A stretch of 38,317 bases of DNA from JBNJEA01 sp051745395 (GTDB lineage Bacteria; Desulfobacterota; Desulfobacteria; Desulfobacterales; Desulfosalsimonadaceae): assembly GCA_051745395.1 (NCBI GenBank), contig JBNJEA010000011.1, forward strand, positions 1-38,317. The letters run 5' to 3'. Each line of letters begins with the position of its first letter. Position 1 is the stretch's first letter. A model generated the notes under the pieces. That model ran no database searches. It was not told the origin of the DNA and saw nothing but the letters and a program-made list of their open reading frames with translations. Shown one piece after another: positions 1 through 8,477 of the stretch. A program made the position numbers and the translations under genes.

Positions 1-797
1 GCCACGAAGTAGCCGCTGTCGTGCCGGTCAATCAGTCCGATATGGGAAAGGGAATGGTCGGTGTTATTCAGATAATCGCCGGTGTTTAACACCATGTTGG
101 AGGATACCACGGATGCGGCCGGCAGGTGAAACAGCCCCTGGCCGGGCGTCGAGCCTTCGCCGTTGGGGGCATGGTGGACCACCGCAAGGATTTCATTGTT
201 TTCATGCAGATCCACGTCGCCTAAAATACCCGAACAAAATCGCTGCCGGCCGTGGAGCTCGGTGCCGGCCAGCACCAGGGGGGCAAAACCGCCCTGTTCG
301 TAGTCCAGGTAGAGTCCGTGTCCGTAATGGGCCGGCGGCTGGCCGCCCGAGGCCTTGTTGCCCGCCACGATGTTGACGGCGATATTGCCTTGGTCGTTGA
401 CGTCCATGGCATGAAACTGGCCGACAATGCGGTCGTCGGGCAGGGTCTGGTCAGTCAGCAGGGCCGTGCGCTCCCATTCGATGCGCGGCTTGGACCCGGA
501 AAAATCCACGCCGAGCTGAAAAATGCCGCCCCGGTTTTCGATATTGCGGGCATCAAATGTCAGGATGTTGTTGTTACTGATATGGGCCGTGCCGTAAAAA
601 TAATCGATCAGCAGAGAATCGGCGCCGTTTCCGGCGGCCTGCCCCGTGCTTTTGATCCGGTAAAACCGGTAGCCGTTGGGCAGAGCCGTATAGCCGCTGG
701 AACCCGAACCGTTGCAGCCGAACGTGGTGGTTAGCATGACACCGCCGATGGAGCCGGCCAAGAACTTCAAAAAATCGCGCCTGTTCGATTTGTGCAT
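1..797 (-). CDS. Tat-exported lipoprotein, partial (C-terminus beyond window)
   Basis: The minus-strand frame is open from an ATG at 797 to the window edge, giving 265 codons with no stop. The ATG follows AAAGGAA at about 6 nt. The N-terminus MHKSNRRDFLKFLAGSIGG is a twin-arginine signal (NRRDFLK), and TTFGC near residue 28 looks like a lipobox, so a folded, lipid-anchored periplasmic protein is expected. The mature part has spaced motifs such as NDQGNIAV, resembling the loosely repeated NxxGxxA pattern of beta-propeller-like choice-of-anchor proteins. That comparison is weak. No catalytic residues are recognised. The gene faces away from the DUF1207 gene, and the 297 nt between them hold nothing I can identify. 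Function unknown. Confidence 0.8.
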   Translation of the reverse strand, partial: MHKSNRRDFLKFLAGSIGGVMLTTTFGCNGSGSSGYTALPNGYRFYRIKSTGQAAGNGADSLLIDYFYGTAHISNNNILTFDARNIENRGGIFQLGVDFSGSKPRIEWERTALLTDQTLPDDRIVGQFHAMDVNDQGNIAVNIVAGNKASGGQPPAHYGHGLYLDYEQGGFAPLVLAGTELHGRQRFCSGILGDVDLHENNEILAVVHHAPNGEGSTPGQGLFHLPAASVVSSNMVLNTGDYLNNTDHSLSHIGLIDRHDSGYFV

Positions 798-1094
798 AGC
801 GGTTCCTTTGCTGGACTGTTGACATGAGGGTTTTTACCCCGGGGTGAAATTTGTGTTTTTTGAGTGCCGAGTATTGCAATGGACCTAAATATGGTAATCG
901 ACGCTTTGCCGGAAATCTTTAGCGCTGTTTTTCAAGGTGCAGGACAGGCAGTCGCTGATGACGGCGAAAACAGGTCGGAAAAACAGACCTTTTGAAACCT
1001 CCGGTTTTCTGATTAGATTTATTTCAATCGGAATCGAAATCGAAAAACAGTGGACGGGTCCATTCAACAGGATTGCAGCAGCATAAGGGTGAAC
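798..1094. other. intergenic region between divergent genes
   Basis: This 297-nt AT-richer stretch separates the divergent Tat-lipoprotein and outer-membrane protein genes and presumably holds both promoters. Short open frames here lack ribosome binding sites and recognisable products. I see no convincing promoter hexamers, RNA gene or riboswitch. Confidence 0.5.
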
Positions 1095-2057
1095 ATGGTG
1101 GCATTTAAAATTCGCGCGGCGTTAGCTATCGGCCTTTTTCTCTTCCCCTTGATCGTTTACGGTGGATCGCCGTCGGCTTTGACGGCGGCGGGAGGCTCTG
1201 CCGCTTCCGGCGAAACGATGGATGCCGGTCGGAAAGCCGAAGATCCGCCCTATACTGCGGCGGTAACGTCGGGATGGCGGCTGCGATTCGGGCCGGGAGA
1301 CCGGCTGTATGAAACCTATATCGCCAATCCCATGCGGCCGGTGTTCGCGTTCAACAGCATTTCCGTGAAGGATTCTGATCTGCCGGATGCGGGCGACAGG
1401 CGTTTTTTGCTCAAACTCGGTGGGCGAAAGGGGTTTTTGCGCCTCCACCGCGCCGGCCGGCCGGACAGCGGTTTTCAGTTCGACCTGCAGGCGGCCTTTC
1501 TGGGGATGTTTGACCGGGAGAACTCCCTGGACAACATCGGCTGGAGCGGGCTGTACGGGGCGCAGGTCAACTGGGCAAATGGTAGCGGGCTGGCGTTTAA
1601 ACTGGCCCTGGAGCACGATTCCAGTCACGTGGGCGATGAGTACATCGAACGTACCGGCAGAAAGCGGATTAACTACACCCGGCAGGAGTACGTTTTCGGC
1701 GCAAGTTTCCATCATTTTACGTACTGGCGGATTTACGGGGATGTCGGCCGTGCTTTTGACCTGCGCAACCCGGCGGTTCAGGAAAAATGGCGCGCCCGGG
1801 GCGGCGTGGAGTTCGAGGCCGACGAGCTGTTCTGGAATGACAGCGCCGGCTTCTATGCGGCCGTGGATTTCAACGCCTACGAGGAAAGCGACTGGGATGC
1901 CGATGTCACCGCCCAGGCCGGGCTTGTCGTGCCCATCGAAACCCTGGGCCATACCTACCGCATCGGCTTGCACTACAGAGACGGCCGCTCGGTGATCGGC
2001 GAGTTTTCCCAGTTCAACGAAACCTATTACGGAATCGGGTTCTGGTTGGAGATCTAA
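1095..2057 (+). CDS. DUF1207-type outer-membrane beta-barrel protein
   Basis: This 320-residue protein starts at ATG 1095, 16 codons inside the longest open frame, because AAGGGTG lies about 5 nt upstream and the product then begins with a clean signal peptide (MVAFKIRAALAIGLFLFPL). The mature region has the pattern I associate with DUF1207: RLYETYIANPMRPVFA near the start, then alternating aromatic/polar strands, HDSSHVGDEY in the middle, and a C-terminal strand ending in an aromatic-rich GIGFWLEI, as expected for insertion into the outer membrane. The biochemical role of DUF1207 is not established. It is monocistronic and convergent with the ABC transporter ATPase gene. Confidence 0.75.
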   Translation: MVAFKIRAALAIGLFLFPLIVYGGSPSALTAAGGSAASGETMDAGRKAEDPPYTAAVTSGWRLRFGPGDRLYETYIANPMRPVFAFNSISVKDSDLPDAGDRRFLLKLGGRKGFLRLHRAGRPDSGFQFDLQAAFLGMFDRENSLDNIGWSGLYGAQVNWANGSGLAFKLALEHDSSHVGDEYIERTGRKRINYTRQEYVFGASFHHFTYWRIYGDVGRAFDLRNPAVQEKWRARGGVEFEADELFWNDSAGFYAAVDFNAYEESDWDADVTAQAGLVVPIETLGHTYRIGLHYRDGRSVIGEFSQFNETYYGIGFWLEI

Positions 2058-2108
2058 ACCGCACGTTGACTTTATGCGTATTTTGTGGGGGGAGCTGGCG
2101 GCCTGGTT

Positions 2109-2930
2109 TTAATGGTTGTTCGAATCGCTGCGCAGCAGATCGTGCAGCCTTGTACAGCGGTGATGGAAATTGTGGTGATCCAGGTTGCGGGGCCTTTCCA
2201 GATCGACATTCACCACGTCTTTGACCCGCCCGGGGGCTTTTTCCATGACGATCACCCGGTCGGCCAGGGTGACGGCTTCGCGCACATCGTGGGTGACAAA
2301 AACGATGGTGTGGGACAAGGTTTGCCACAGGCGCAGCAGCAGCTGGTGCATCTCTTCGCGGGTCTGGGCGTCTAAGGCCGCAAAGGGTTCATCCATGAGC
2401 AAAATTTCCGGCTCCAGGATCAGCACCCGGGCCAGGGCCACCCGTTGTTTCATGCCGCCGGAGATCTCGGCGGGCAGGTAGTCGCCAAAGGCGGAAAGCC
2501 CCACCAGTTCCAGGAACCGGTCCACCATCTCACGGCGCGCATGGCCCCGCCGGGCCATGCCTTTTCCCTTTAACCCGAAGGCGATGTTTTCCGCCACGGT
2601 CAGCCACGGAAACAGGGCGTCTTCCTGAAACACCACGCAGCGGTCCGGTCCGGGACCGGTTACGGGCCTGCCGTGCAGCAGCACACTGCCGGCACTCGGT
2701 TTCAAAAAGCCGGACAGGATCTTTAAAAGCGTGGTCTTGCCGCAGCCGCTCGGCCCCAGGATGCAGATCATTTCCCCGGCCTGCACGTCAAAGCAAATGT
2801 CGTCGAGCACCGTCAGAAAGGAATGGTTGGCCCGAAATACCCGGCCGAGGCCCTGGAGTTGCAGAATCGGCGCTTTTTTTTCCCGGGGTTGGCGTTGTTG
2901 AGGGGATATGACCTTGAATTTGGACTTCAT
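2109..2930 (-). CDS. NitT/TauT-type ABC transporter ATP-binding protein
   Basis: This 273-residue ATPase energises the adjacent permease. Visible motifs are Walker A GPSGCGKTT (59-67), Q-loop FQEDALFPW (101-109), signature ISGGMKQR (156-163), Walker B ILLMDEPF (176-183), D-loop and switch His in THD (about 214). The sequence type is that of SsuB/TauB/NrtD, ATPases for sulfonate, taurine, nitrate or related small-molecule import. The start overlaps the permease stop by 4 nt (ATGA), indicating translational coupling. It is the last gene of a radical SAM / binding protein / permease / ATPase operon. The substrate cannot be read from this subunit. Confidence 0.93.
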   Translation of the reverse strand: MKSKFKVISPQQRQPREKKAPILQLQGLGRVFRANHSFLTVLDDICFDVQAGEMICILGPSGCGKTTLLKILSGFLKPSAGSVLLHGRPVTGPGPDRCVVFQEDALFPWLTVAENIAFGLKGKGMARRGHARREMVDRFLELVGLSAFGDYLPAEISGGMKQRVALARVLILEPEILLMDEPFAALDAQTREEMHQLLLRLWQTLSHTIVFVTHDVREAVTLADRVIVMEKAPGRVKDVVNVDLERPRNLDHHNFHHRCTRLHDLLRSDSNNH

Positions 2931-3730
2931 GCCGATCTCCGGGCGCTTTTAAAGCATAGTTTCATGCCGGCGGTCAGCAGCTGGTCGGACAACCTGCCGA
3001 TCGTGGCAATAATGATAATGCCGACGATGATAATGTCAATCCGGCCCACCATGCGTGCATCCATGATCACCGCCCCGAGACCGTTGGCCACCCCGGTGAG
3101 CTCGCCGAGTACCAGGTAGGCCCATGAAATGCCCAGTCCCAGCCGCAGACCGGAAATCAGGGCGGGCATGGCCGAAGGCATCAAAATGGCAAATGTGCCC
3201 CGCAGCCGCCGGATGCCCATCATGGCCCCGGCCTGCAGCAGCACGGGGCTGACCTGGCGCACGCCGCTTGCCGCGTTGATGTAGATGGGGAAAAAGGCGG
3301 CCAGGGCCACCAGGAACACGGTGGTTTCAAGGCCGATGCCGAACCAGACCAACGCCAGCGGCAGCCAGCAGATGCCCGGCACCGCCCGGATGCCGTTGAC
3401 CGTCGTGGAAAGCAGTCCTTCGACTGCCGGCAGTCGGCCGGACATCACCCCCAGGAGAATGCCTAAAGCGGAGGCCGCGGCAAATCCCACCGCCACCCGG
3501 ACCAGGCTTGCTGCGGCATCTGCTGCAAAACGGCCGGCATACATGCCGTCCTGCGGATTGCCGAAAATATAGGCATAGCCGGTCTTTAAAATTTCGGCCG
3601 GATGGGGCAGCAGGTACGCCGGCAGCAGTCGGCATTCGGCGACCCCGAACCATCCGGCAATAAATACCGCCGGTATGATCCACGGCAGCACGCGATTGAA
3701 CCCGTAATCCGATTGACGTCCGTCCTTCAT
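2927..3730 (-). CDS. NitT/TauT-type ABC transporter permease
   Basis: This 267-residue inner-membrane permease is of the SsuC/TauC (BPD_transp_1) type. The start at 3730 (MKDGRQSDYGF) is chosen because it gives a short cytoplasmic tail followed at once by the first membrane segment, with AGGTGG/GGAACAG upstream. The longer open frame to 3793 would run through the preceding intergenic DNA. About six hydrophobic segments are visible. An EAA-like loop lies around QAGAMMGIRRLRGTF, which contacts the ATPase. The gene follows the binding-protein gene by about 60 nt and overlaps the ATPase gene. It forms the pore; substrate unknown. Confidence 0.9.
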   Translation of the reverse strand: MKDGRQSDYGFNRVLPWIIPAVFIAGWFGVAECRLLPAYLLPHPAEILKTGYAYIFGNPQDGMYAGRFAADAAASLVRVAVGFAAASALGILLGVMSGRLPAVEGLLSTTVNGIRAVPGICWLPLALVWFGIGLETTVFLVALAAFFPIYINAASGVRQVSPVLLQAGAMMGIRRLRGTFAILMPSAMPALISGLRLGLGISWAYLVLGELTGVANGLGAVIMDARMVGRIDIIIVGIIIIATIGRLSDQLLTAGMKLCFKSARRSA

Positions 3731-3792
3731 AAAAATTCTGTTCCACCTAAATTGAGCCCCGTAGGGTGGATAAGCGGCAGCGCATCCACCCA

Positions 3793-4749
3793 TTATTCCA
3801 GTTCGGCGCTGACCTGCTTGACAATCGACAGGTCAAATAATTTTTCATAATCCGGCTGCCGGCCGATCATGCCCAGCGCCTCCATACGTTTGCCCAGGGC
3901 CTTGGTCCGGCCGACAAAGGCCGCATCCATGTGCCAGGCCAGTTCCATGTTGTCCGCGGCTTTTTCCAGGGTGGACTGCGGCGTGCCGAATTCGGCGGCC
4001 CGGCCCAGCCACTTGTCCAAATGATTGGTCAAATGCCGGCTGGCTTCGGCGTGGGCGCGGACCAATCGGTAGACCTGCTGCCGGTGATTTTCCAGAAAGT
4101 CCCGGGTGACGATCATGCCGGCGTTGATGGTGCCGATGGATTGCCCGTAGTAGGGATAGGACAGGATCTTGCCGTAGCCTTTTTCAACGGCAATGCTGGG
4201 AAACGGCTCGCCGGATAAAAAGCCGTCGATGCTGCCGCCGGCCAGGGCGGTGCCCATGTCGAAAAAGTCCACCCGCATCAGGTGTACGTCGGTGCGCGGA
4301 AAAAGCCCGTTTCGCCTCAGGGTTTCGCGCAGCAGGATCTCGTGCATGGTACCGGGGACATAACCGATTTTCTTGTCTTTGAGATCGGAAACCTTTTCAA
4401 TGCCCGCATCTTTTCTGACCACAAACGCCGAGCACTTGTTGCAAAGGGCGGCGACTATCACCACCGGCTGTCCCATGGACGCCGAGTGGATGGCATGGGC
4501 GATGGTGGTGCCGCACATGTCGAGGCTGCCCGCAAGAAGCGCGCTCTTCTGATCGGCCGGATTGGTAAACGGGTAAACGGTCACCTCATGGTTTTGCGGG
4601 AGAAAGTCCCCGTAGAAAAACGGCTGGATGGTCTGGGCGGTCTTCCATGTTCCGACATTATAATTTTGGGCAGTCGCCCACGAGGCGCCGACGGTCATCA
4701 GCCAGATAAAGGCAACAGCCAGAACGACGGGTTTCATGTGGCATTGCAT
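3793..4749 (-). CDS. NMT1/TauA-like ABC transporter substrate-binding protein
   Basis: This 318-residue periplasmic binding protein has a signal peptide (residues 5-27, cleavage near SWATA-QNYN). Its fold pattern is that of NitT/TauT receptors: LLAGSLDMCGTTIAHAI for the first ligand loop, VSDLKDKKIGYVPGT for the hinge region, and GSIDGFLSGEPFP for the second lobe. An unusual feature is a CxxC (Cys103-Asn-Lys-Cys106) in the strand that normally lines the cleft, plus Cys79. The pair might form a disulfide or bind metal or sulfur ligand; this is inference. The start at 4749 is supported by AAGGGGTG upstream. The gene is 13 nt downstream of the radical SAM gene, so the two are almost certainly co-transcribed. 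Confidence 0.88.
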   Translation of the reverse strand: MQCHMKPVVLAVAFIWLMTVGASWATAQNYNVGTWKTAQTIQPFFYGDFLPQNHEVTVYPFTNPADQKSALLAGSLDMCGTTIAHAIHSASMGQPVVIVAALCNKCSAFVVRKDAGIEKVSDLKDKKIGYVPGTMHEILLRETLRRNGLFPRTDVHLMRVDFFDMGTALAGGSIDGFLSGEPFPSIAVEKGYGKILSYPYYGQSIGTINAGMIVTRDFLENHRQQVYRLVRAHAEASRHLTNHLDKWLGRAAEFGTPQSTLEKAADNMELAWHMDAAFVGRTKALGKRMEALGMIGRQPDYEKLFDLSIVKQVSAELE

Positions 4750-4762
4750 AGGGACACCCCTT

Positions 4763-5761
4763 TCAAAAGCAATTCGACGGCCGCATGGGATCCATCTCCA
4801 TTTCCCGGTGGATCTGCTGGGTCATCCGAAGCGGCTTTCCCCGGCCGCCGTCGACCTGTTCGGCGCCGTCGCGCGGGTTTGACCCGACTTCCGGGAAAAA
4901 CAGGTTGGCCCCGGCCATCAGCGAGGCCGTGTGGGGTTCATGTGTGCAGTGCGCCCTGGGCACATCGCCCATGACCAGGCGGCTGACCGCCACCATCTTG
5001 GCCATTTCCAGCTCGGAGATCATGCCGTATTGTTCCATGGGCGAGCCTTCAAAGTTAATCCGCCGCATCACCCCGCTGTAGGTGGCCCCGTATCGCCGGG
5101 CGAGAAACATCAGGTCCACGATTTCCCCGATGTCGTGTTCCGGGCCCACCGGTTCCACGCAGTTCATCCAGCGAAGGCCCACCTCCTGTAACACCTGGAT
5201 GGTCTGAATGCGCTTGCGGACAATAAAGGGCGTGTCTTTTCCCTCTCCCAGCCGGACGGCATGATAGGCGCCTGAAAAGCCGGCCTCAAGCAACTGTTCG
5301 CCTTCTTTGTGGGTAATGTCGCGCGTATTGGCCACAAGCGGCACCGACACGGTGTTTTTCAACTGCCGGCCCACTTCCAGCAGCTTCTGAAAGGAGTAGG
5401 TGCCGGTGGTCATGATGTTTAACGCATCGGCGTGGTTCTCCTCCCCGATTTTCGCCCAGTTGAGGATGTCGTCCATCGGGAACTCGATATTTTCCGTAAA
5501 AATTCCGGCGGATTCCGTCAGCGAGCAAAAGGTGCAGTTAAAAGGGCACGGTTCCACGTTAACACCGATGTGGAAATGGTTTTCCCCCTTGTTGTGAAAT
5601 AGCGTCCGCGTCATTATGTTGGCCGTCTGCATCAGCGCATAGGTGTCGGCCGAGTGCAGTTCAAGGTGCATCAGTTCCATGGCCTCTTCGCGCAAGATGC
5701 CGCCGAAGTCCGCGCCTTTTTCCAGGATCTTTTCAATTTTCGGAGAAATCTGCCAGCTCAT
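4763..5761 (-). CDS. BioB-like radical SAM enzyme
   Basis: This 332-residue protein carries the radical SAM CxxxCxxC motif as CPFNCTFC (Cys72, Cys76, Cys79), preceded by HIGVNVEP. Later elements (MTTGTYS as GGE-like strand, MNCVEPVGPEHD, SGVMRRINFEGSP) place it in the biotin synthase/HydE/ThiH-like branch. The start at 5761 has an ideal Shine-Dalgarno (GGAGGTTT-ATG); the longer version at 5782 does not. It leads an operon with a NitT/TauT-type transporter, which suggests that it acts on the imported compound or makes a product from it. Biotin synthase itself is unlikely: the usual bio neighbours are absent and the C-terminal half lacks BioB-specific motifs that I can recognise. Exact reaction unknown. 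Confidence 0.85.
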   Translation of the reverse strand: MSWQISPKIEKILEKGADFGGILREEAMELMHLELHSADTYALMQTANIMTRTLFHNKGENHFHIGVNVEPCPFNCTFCSLTESAGIFTENIEFPMDDILNWAKIGEENHADALNIMTTGTYSFQKLLEVGRQLKNTVSVPLVANTRDITHKEGEQLLEAGFSGAYHAVRLGEGKDTPFIVRKRIQTIQVLQEVGLRWMNCVEPVGPEHDIGEIVDLMFLARRYGATYSGVMRRINFEGSPMEQYGMISELEMAKMVAVSRLVMGDVPRAHCTHEPHTASLMAGANLFFPEVGSNPRDGAEQVDGGRGKPLRMTQQIHREMEMDPMRPSNCF

Positions 5762-5955
5762 AAACCTCCAATTCCGCAGCATTTAGGTGATAATTGCCGC
5801 ATCGACGCCTATTGTATAGGCAAAATGGGTTCATGCTTCAATCTTATTCTGCAAAGACAGGGGGTAACACATAAATATAGGACCAAAATAACAGGTAAAT
5901 TCGAAATGTCGAATGATCGGATTGAAGTTGAAACCCTGCGGGTATTTTTTTGGGG

Positions 5956-7299
5956 CTACAGCAGGTTGCTGGCCAGTTCCGCCAGCTCGGACCGTTCGCC
6001 TTTTTCCAGAGTGATATGGGCGTAGAGCTTCTGGCCCTGCATCTTTTCGATCAGGTAGCTCAAGCCGTTGGACTGGCTGTCTAAGTACGGGTGGTCGATC
6101 TGGAAGACGTCGCCGGTAAAGACCATCTTGGTGCCTTCGCCGGCGCGGGTGAGAATCGTTTTGACCTCGTGGGGCGTCAGGTTCTGGGCCTCGTCGACGA
6201 TAAAAAAGATTTTGACCAGGCTGCGGCCCCGGATGTAGGAAAGCGGGGCGATCACCAGTTTTTCCTCGTCGAGCAAATCCTTGATTTTGCGGTGCTTGAC
6301 GTCTTTTTCGGCAAACTGGTTCTGGATGACCGAGAGGTTGTCGTATAACGGCTGCATGTAGGGGTCGAGCTTGGAGGAAATATCGCCCGGAAGGTAGCCG
6401 ATGTCCTTGTTGCTCAACGGGATGACGGGGCGGGCCATGAAAATCTGCCGGTAATGGTGCCGGGCCTCCAGGGCGGCGGCCAGGGCCAGCAGGGTTTTGC
6501 CGGTGCCCGCTCGGCCGGACATGCTGACCAATTCGATGTTGGGGTTGGTCAGGGCATCCAGGGCAAACGTCTGCTCGGCGTTTCGCGGCAGGATATGGTA
6601 GGCGTCGGTTTTGTCAACGCGGCGGATTTTCTGCGAAACCGGGTCGTAGGTGGCCAGGGCCGATTTCTTGTGGCTTTTTAGGATAATGTATTCGTTGGGC
6701 ACCAGCGGCTGCTCGCTTTCGAGTTCCTCGGCTTCGGTCTCATAGGGGGGCTGATACATCCGGTCGATCAAATCCGAGGTCACCGCTTCCTCGACCCGCT
6801 TGCCCGAATAGAGGGTGTTGATGTCGCGCACATGGTCGCTGGTATAATCCTGGGCCACCAATCCCATCGATTTGGCCTTCATTCGCAGGTTGACATCCTT
6901 TGTGACCAAAATGATTTCGGTGTCCGGCTTTTGCTTGGCCAGCTGGTAGGCGGTGTTTAGGATGTGGTGATCGTGTTTCTGGCTGGAGAAATTGAGCATC
7001 AGATCGTCGTGGAACTGCTGTTCAAGCTTGATAGCGATCTTTCCGGATTCCGGTCCGATGGAGACCCCTCCGTCAAACAGGCGGCCGCCGCTCAGCGAAT
7101 CCAGGGTCCGCACGAATTCCCGGGCATGGAAATTTAAGGTATTGTTGCCCTTTTTAAACTGATCGAGCTCCTCGAGCACGGAAATGGGCACCACGACGTC
7201 ATTGTCATCAAAGTGATGGATACAGGAGCTGTCATGTAAAATGACGTTGGTATCTAAAACAAAACACTTCTTCGAGGCACTGGCGGGCGGGGTACTCAT
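5956..7299 (-). CDS. PIN domain-PhoH family ATPase
   Basis: This 447-residue cytoplasmic protein joins an N-terminal PIN ribonuclease-like domain to a PhoH P-loop ATPase, the YlaK/PhoH2 arrangement. PIN acidic residues begin in CFVLDTNVILHDS (Asp16), with later acidic positions such as VTKDVNLRMKA. The PhoH part shows Walker A GRAGTGKT (about residue 262) and Walker B FFIVDEAQNLTP (about 365), followed by TRAGEGTKMVFTGD. The start at 7299 is preferred because MSTPPAS leads straight into the PIN domain and AAAGGAG lies about 11 nt upstream; the longer frame overlaps the next gene. PhoH2-type proteins have been reported as RNA helicase/ribonucleases. The role here is inferred from the family. 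Confidence 0.9.
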   Translation of the reverse strand: MSTPPASASKKCFVLDTNVILHDSSCIHHFDDNDVVVPISVLEELDQFKKGNNTLNFHAREFVRTLDSLSGGRLFDGGVSIGPESGKIAIKLEQQFHDDLMLNFSSQKHDHHILNTAYQLAKQKPDTEIILVTKDVNLRMKAKSMGLVAQDYTSDHVRDINTLYSGKRVEEAVTSDLIDRMYQPPYETEAEELESEQPLVPNEYIILKSHKKSALATYDPVSQKIRRVDKTDAYHILPRNAEQTFALDALTNPNIELVSMSGRAGTGKTLLALAAALEARHHYRQIFMARPVIPLSNKDIGYLPGDISSKLDPYMQPLYDNLSVIQNQFAEKDVKHRKIKDLLDEEKLVIAPLSYIRGRSLVKIFFIVDEAQNLTPHEVKTILTRAGEGTKMVFTGDVFQIDHPYLDSQSNGLSYLIEKMQGQKLYAHITLEKGERSELAELASNLL

Positions 7300-7348
7300 G
7301 GCGGGCAAGCTCCTTTGAAAAAAACAGAAAATGAAAGCAATAGTCGTG

Positions 7349-8473
7349 TCAGACCATAAAACTCCAGAGAATGCCCGCCCCCACGGCCGAGCCGACCACG
7401 CCGGAGACATTGGGGGCCATGGCGTGCATCAGCAAAAAATTGGTGGAATCTTCGGCCTGGCCCACCATCTGGACGACGCGGGCGGAATCCGGCACCGCGG
7501 AAACCCCTGCGGCGCCTAAGAGCGGGTTGATTTTGGATTTGAGAAACAGGTTCATGATTTTGGCAAACAGCAGTCCGGCGGCGGTGGCGACACAGAAAGA
7601 CAATGCCCCGAGGATGAAGATGCCGATGGATTTGCCCGTCAAAAAGACATCGGCCTGGGTGCTGGCCCCGACGGTCAGGCCTAAAAGAATGGTCACCGAA
7701 TCGATGATCGAAGTGCGCGCCGCCTGCGCCAGTCGTTCGGTGACAACGGCTTCTTTCAAAAGGTTGCCCAAAAACAGCATGCCCAGCAGCGGCAAGGCGG
7801 CCGGGGCGATAAAACAGCAAAGCAGAACCGCGATAATCGGGAAAATCAGTTTTTCCCTTTTCGATACCTCCCGCGGTTCTTCCATACGGATCAACCGTTC
7901 CCTGCGGGTTGTGAAAAGACGCATGATCGGCGGCTGGATCACCGGCACCAGCGCCATGTAGGAATAGGCCGCCACGGCGATGGGGCCGATCAATTCCTGG
8001 GCCAGCTTGGCGGTCAAAAAGATGGCCGTGGGCCCGTCGGCCCCGCCGATAATGCCGATGGATGCGGCTTCATTCGGTGCAAATCCCAGTGCCAGCGCCC
8101 CGAGGAAGGTAATAAAGATCCCGCACTGGGCGGCGGCGCCGAGCAGCATGAGCACCGGCCGGGCCAGCAGGGTGGAAAAATCGGTCATGGCTCCGATGCC
8201 CATGAAAATAAGGGGGGGATAAATGCCCTGGGTGACGCCGAAATACAGATAGTGCAGCACGCTGTTGGGCTCGTAAATGCCCAGTCCCATTCCCTCGAAG
8301 ACCGGGATGTTGCCCAGCAGGATCCCGAATCCGATTGGGACCAGCAAAAGGGGCTCGTAATGCTTGGCAATACCTAAGTATATAAATAAAATACCGACGG
8401 CGAGCATAATAAAGTTGCGGTAATCCGCCAGCGCGAAACCGGTGTTGGCCAAAAAGTCGATAAACAGGTCCAT
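7349..8473 (-). CDS. sodium ion-translocating decarboxylase beta subunit
   Basis: This 374-residue integral membrane protein is of the OadB/GcdB/MmdB type, which couples decarboxylation of carboxybiotin to sodium export. Diagnostic sequence includes IGIIGGADGPTAIF, the conserved sodium/substrate loop, and an N-terminal MDLFIDFLANTGF followed by many hydrophobic helices. The start at 8473 lies 4 nt after the stop of the upstream gamma-like gene, so translation is coupled. The alpha (carboxyltransferase) subunit and biotin carrier are not in this window, so the substrate (oxaloacetate, methylmalonyl-CoA or glutaconyl-CoA) is undetermined. Confidence 0.93.
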   Translation of the reverse strand: MDLFIDFLANTGFALADYRNFIMLAVGILFIYLGIAKHYEPLLLVPIGFGILLGNIPVFEGMGLGIYEPNSVLHYLYFGVTQGIYPPLIFMGIGAMTDFSTLLARPVLMLLGAAAQCGIFITFLGALALGFAPNEAASIGIIGGADGPTAIFLTAKLAQELIGPIAVAAYSYMALVPVIQPPIMRLFTTRRERLIRMEEPREVSKREKLIFPIIAVLLCCFIAPAALPLLGMLFLGNLLKEAVVTERLAQAARTSIIDSVTILLGLTVGASTQADVFLTGKSIGIFILGALSFCVATAAGLLFAKIMNLFLKSKINPLLGAAGVSAVPDSARVVQMVGQAEDSTNFLLMHAMAPNVSGVVGSAVGAGILWSFMV

Positions 8474-8477
8474 GGCG

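Noticed and set aside
252..734. 160-codon plus-strand open frame at the left edge
   Set aside because: It is antisense to the Tat-lipoprotein gene, which has a signal sequence, lipobox and ribosome site. The plus-strand product has no recognisable features.
841..870. Possible terminator at the ACCCCGGGGT palindrome
   Set aside because: The 10-nt palindrome has no loop and cannot make a stable hairpin. The nearby T run is not adjacent to a stem.
4763..5761. Assignment of the radical SAM protein as biotin synthase (BioB)
   Set aside because: Only the CxxxCxxC and general fold pattern match. BioB-specific C-terminal motifs and bio genes are absent and the context is a transporter.
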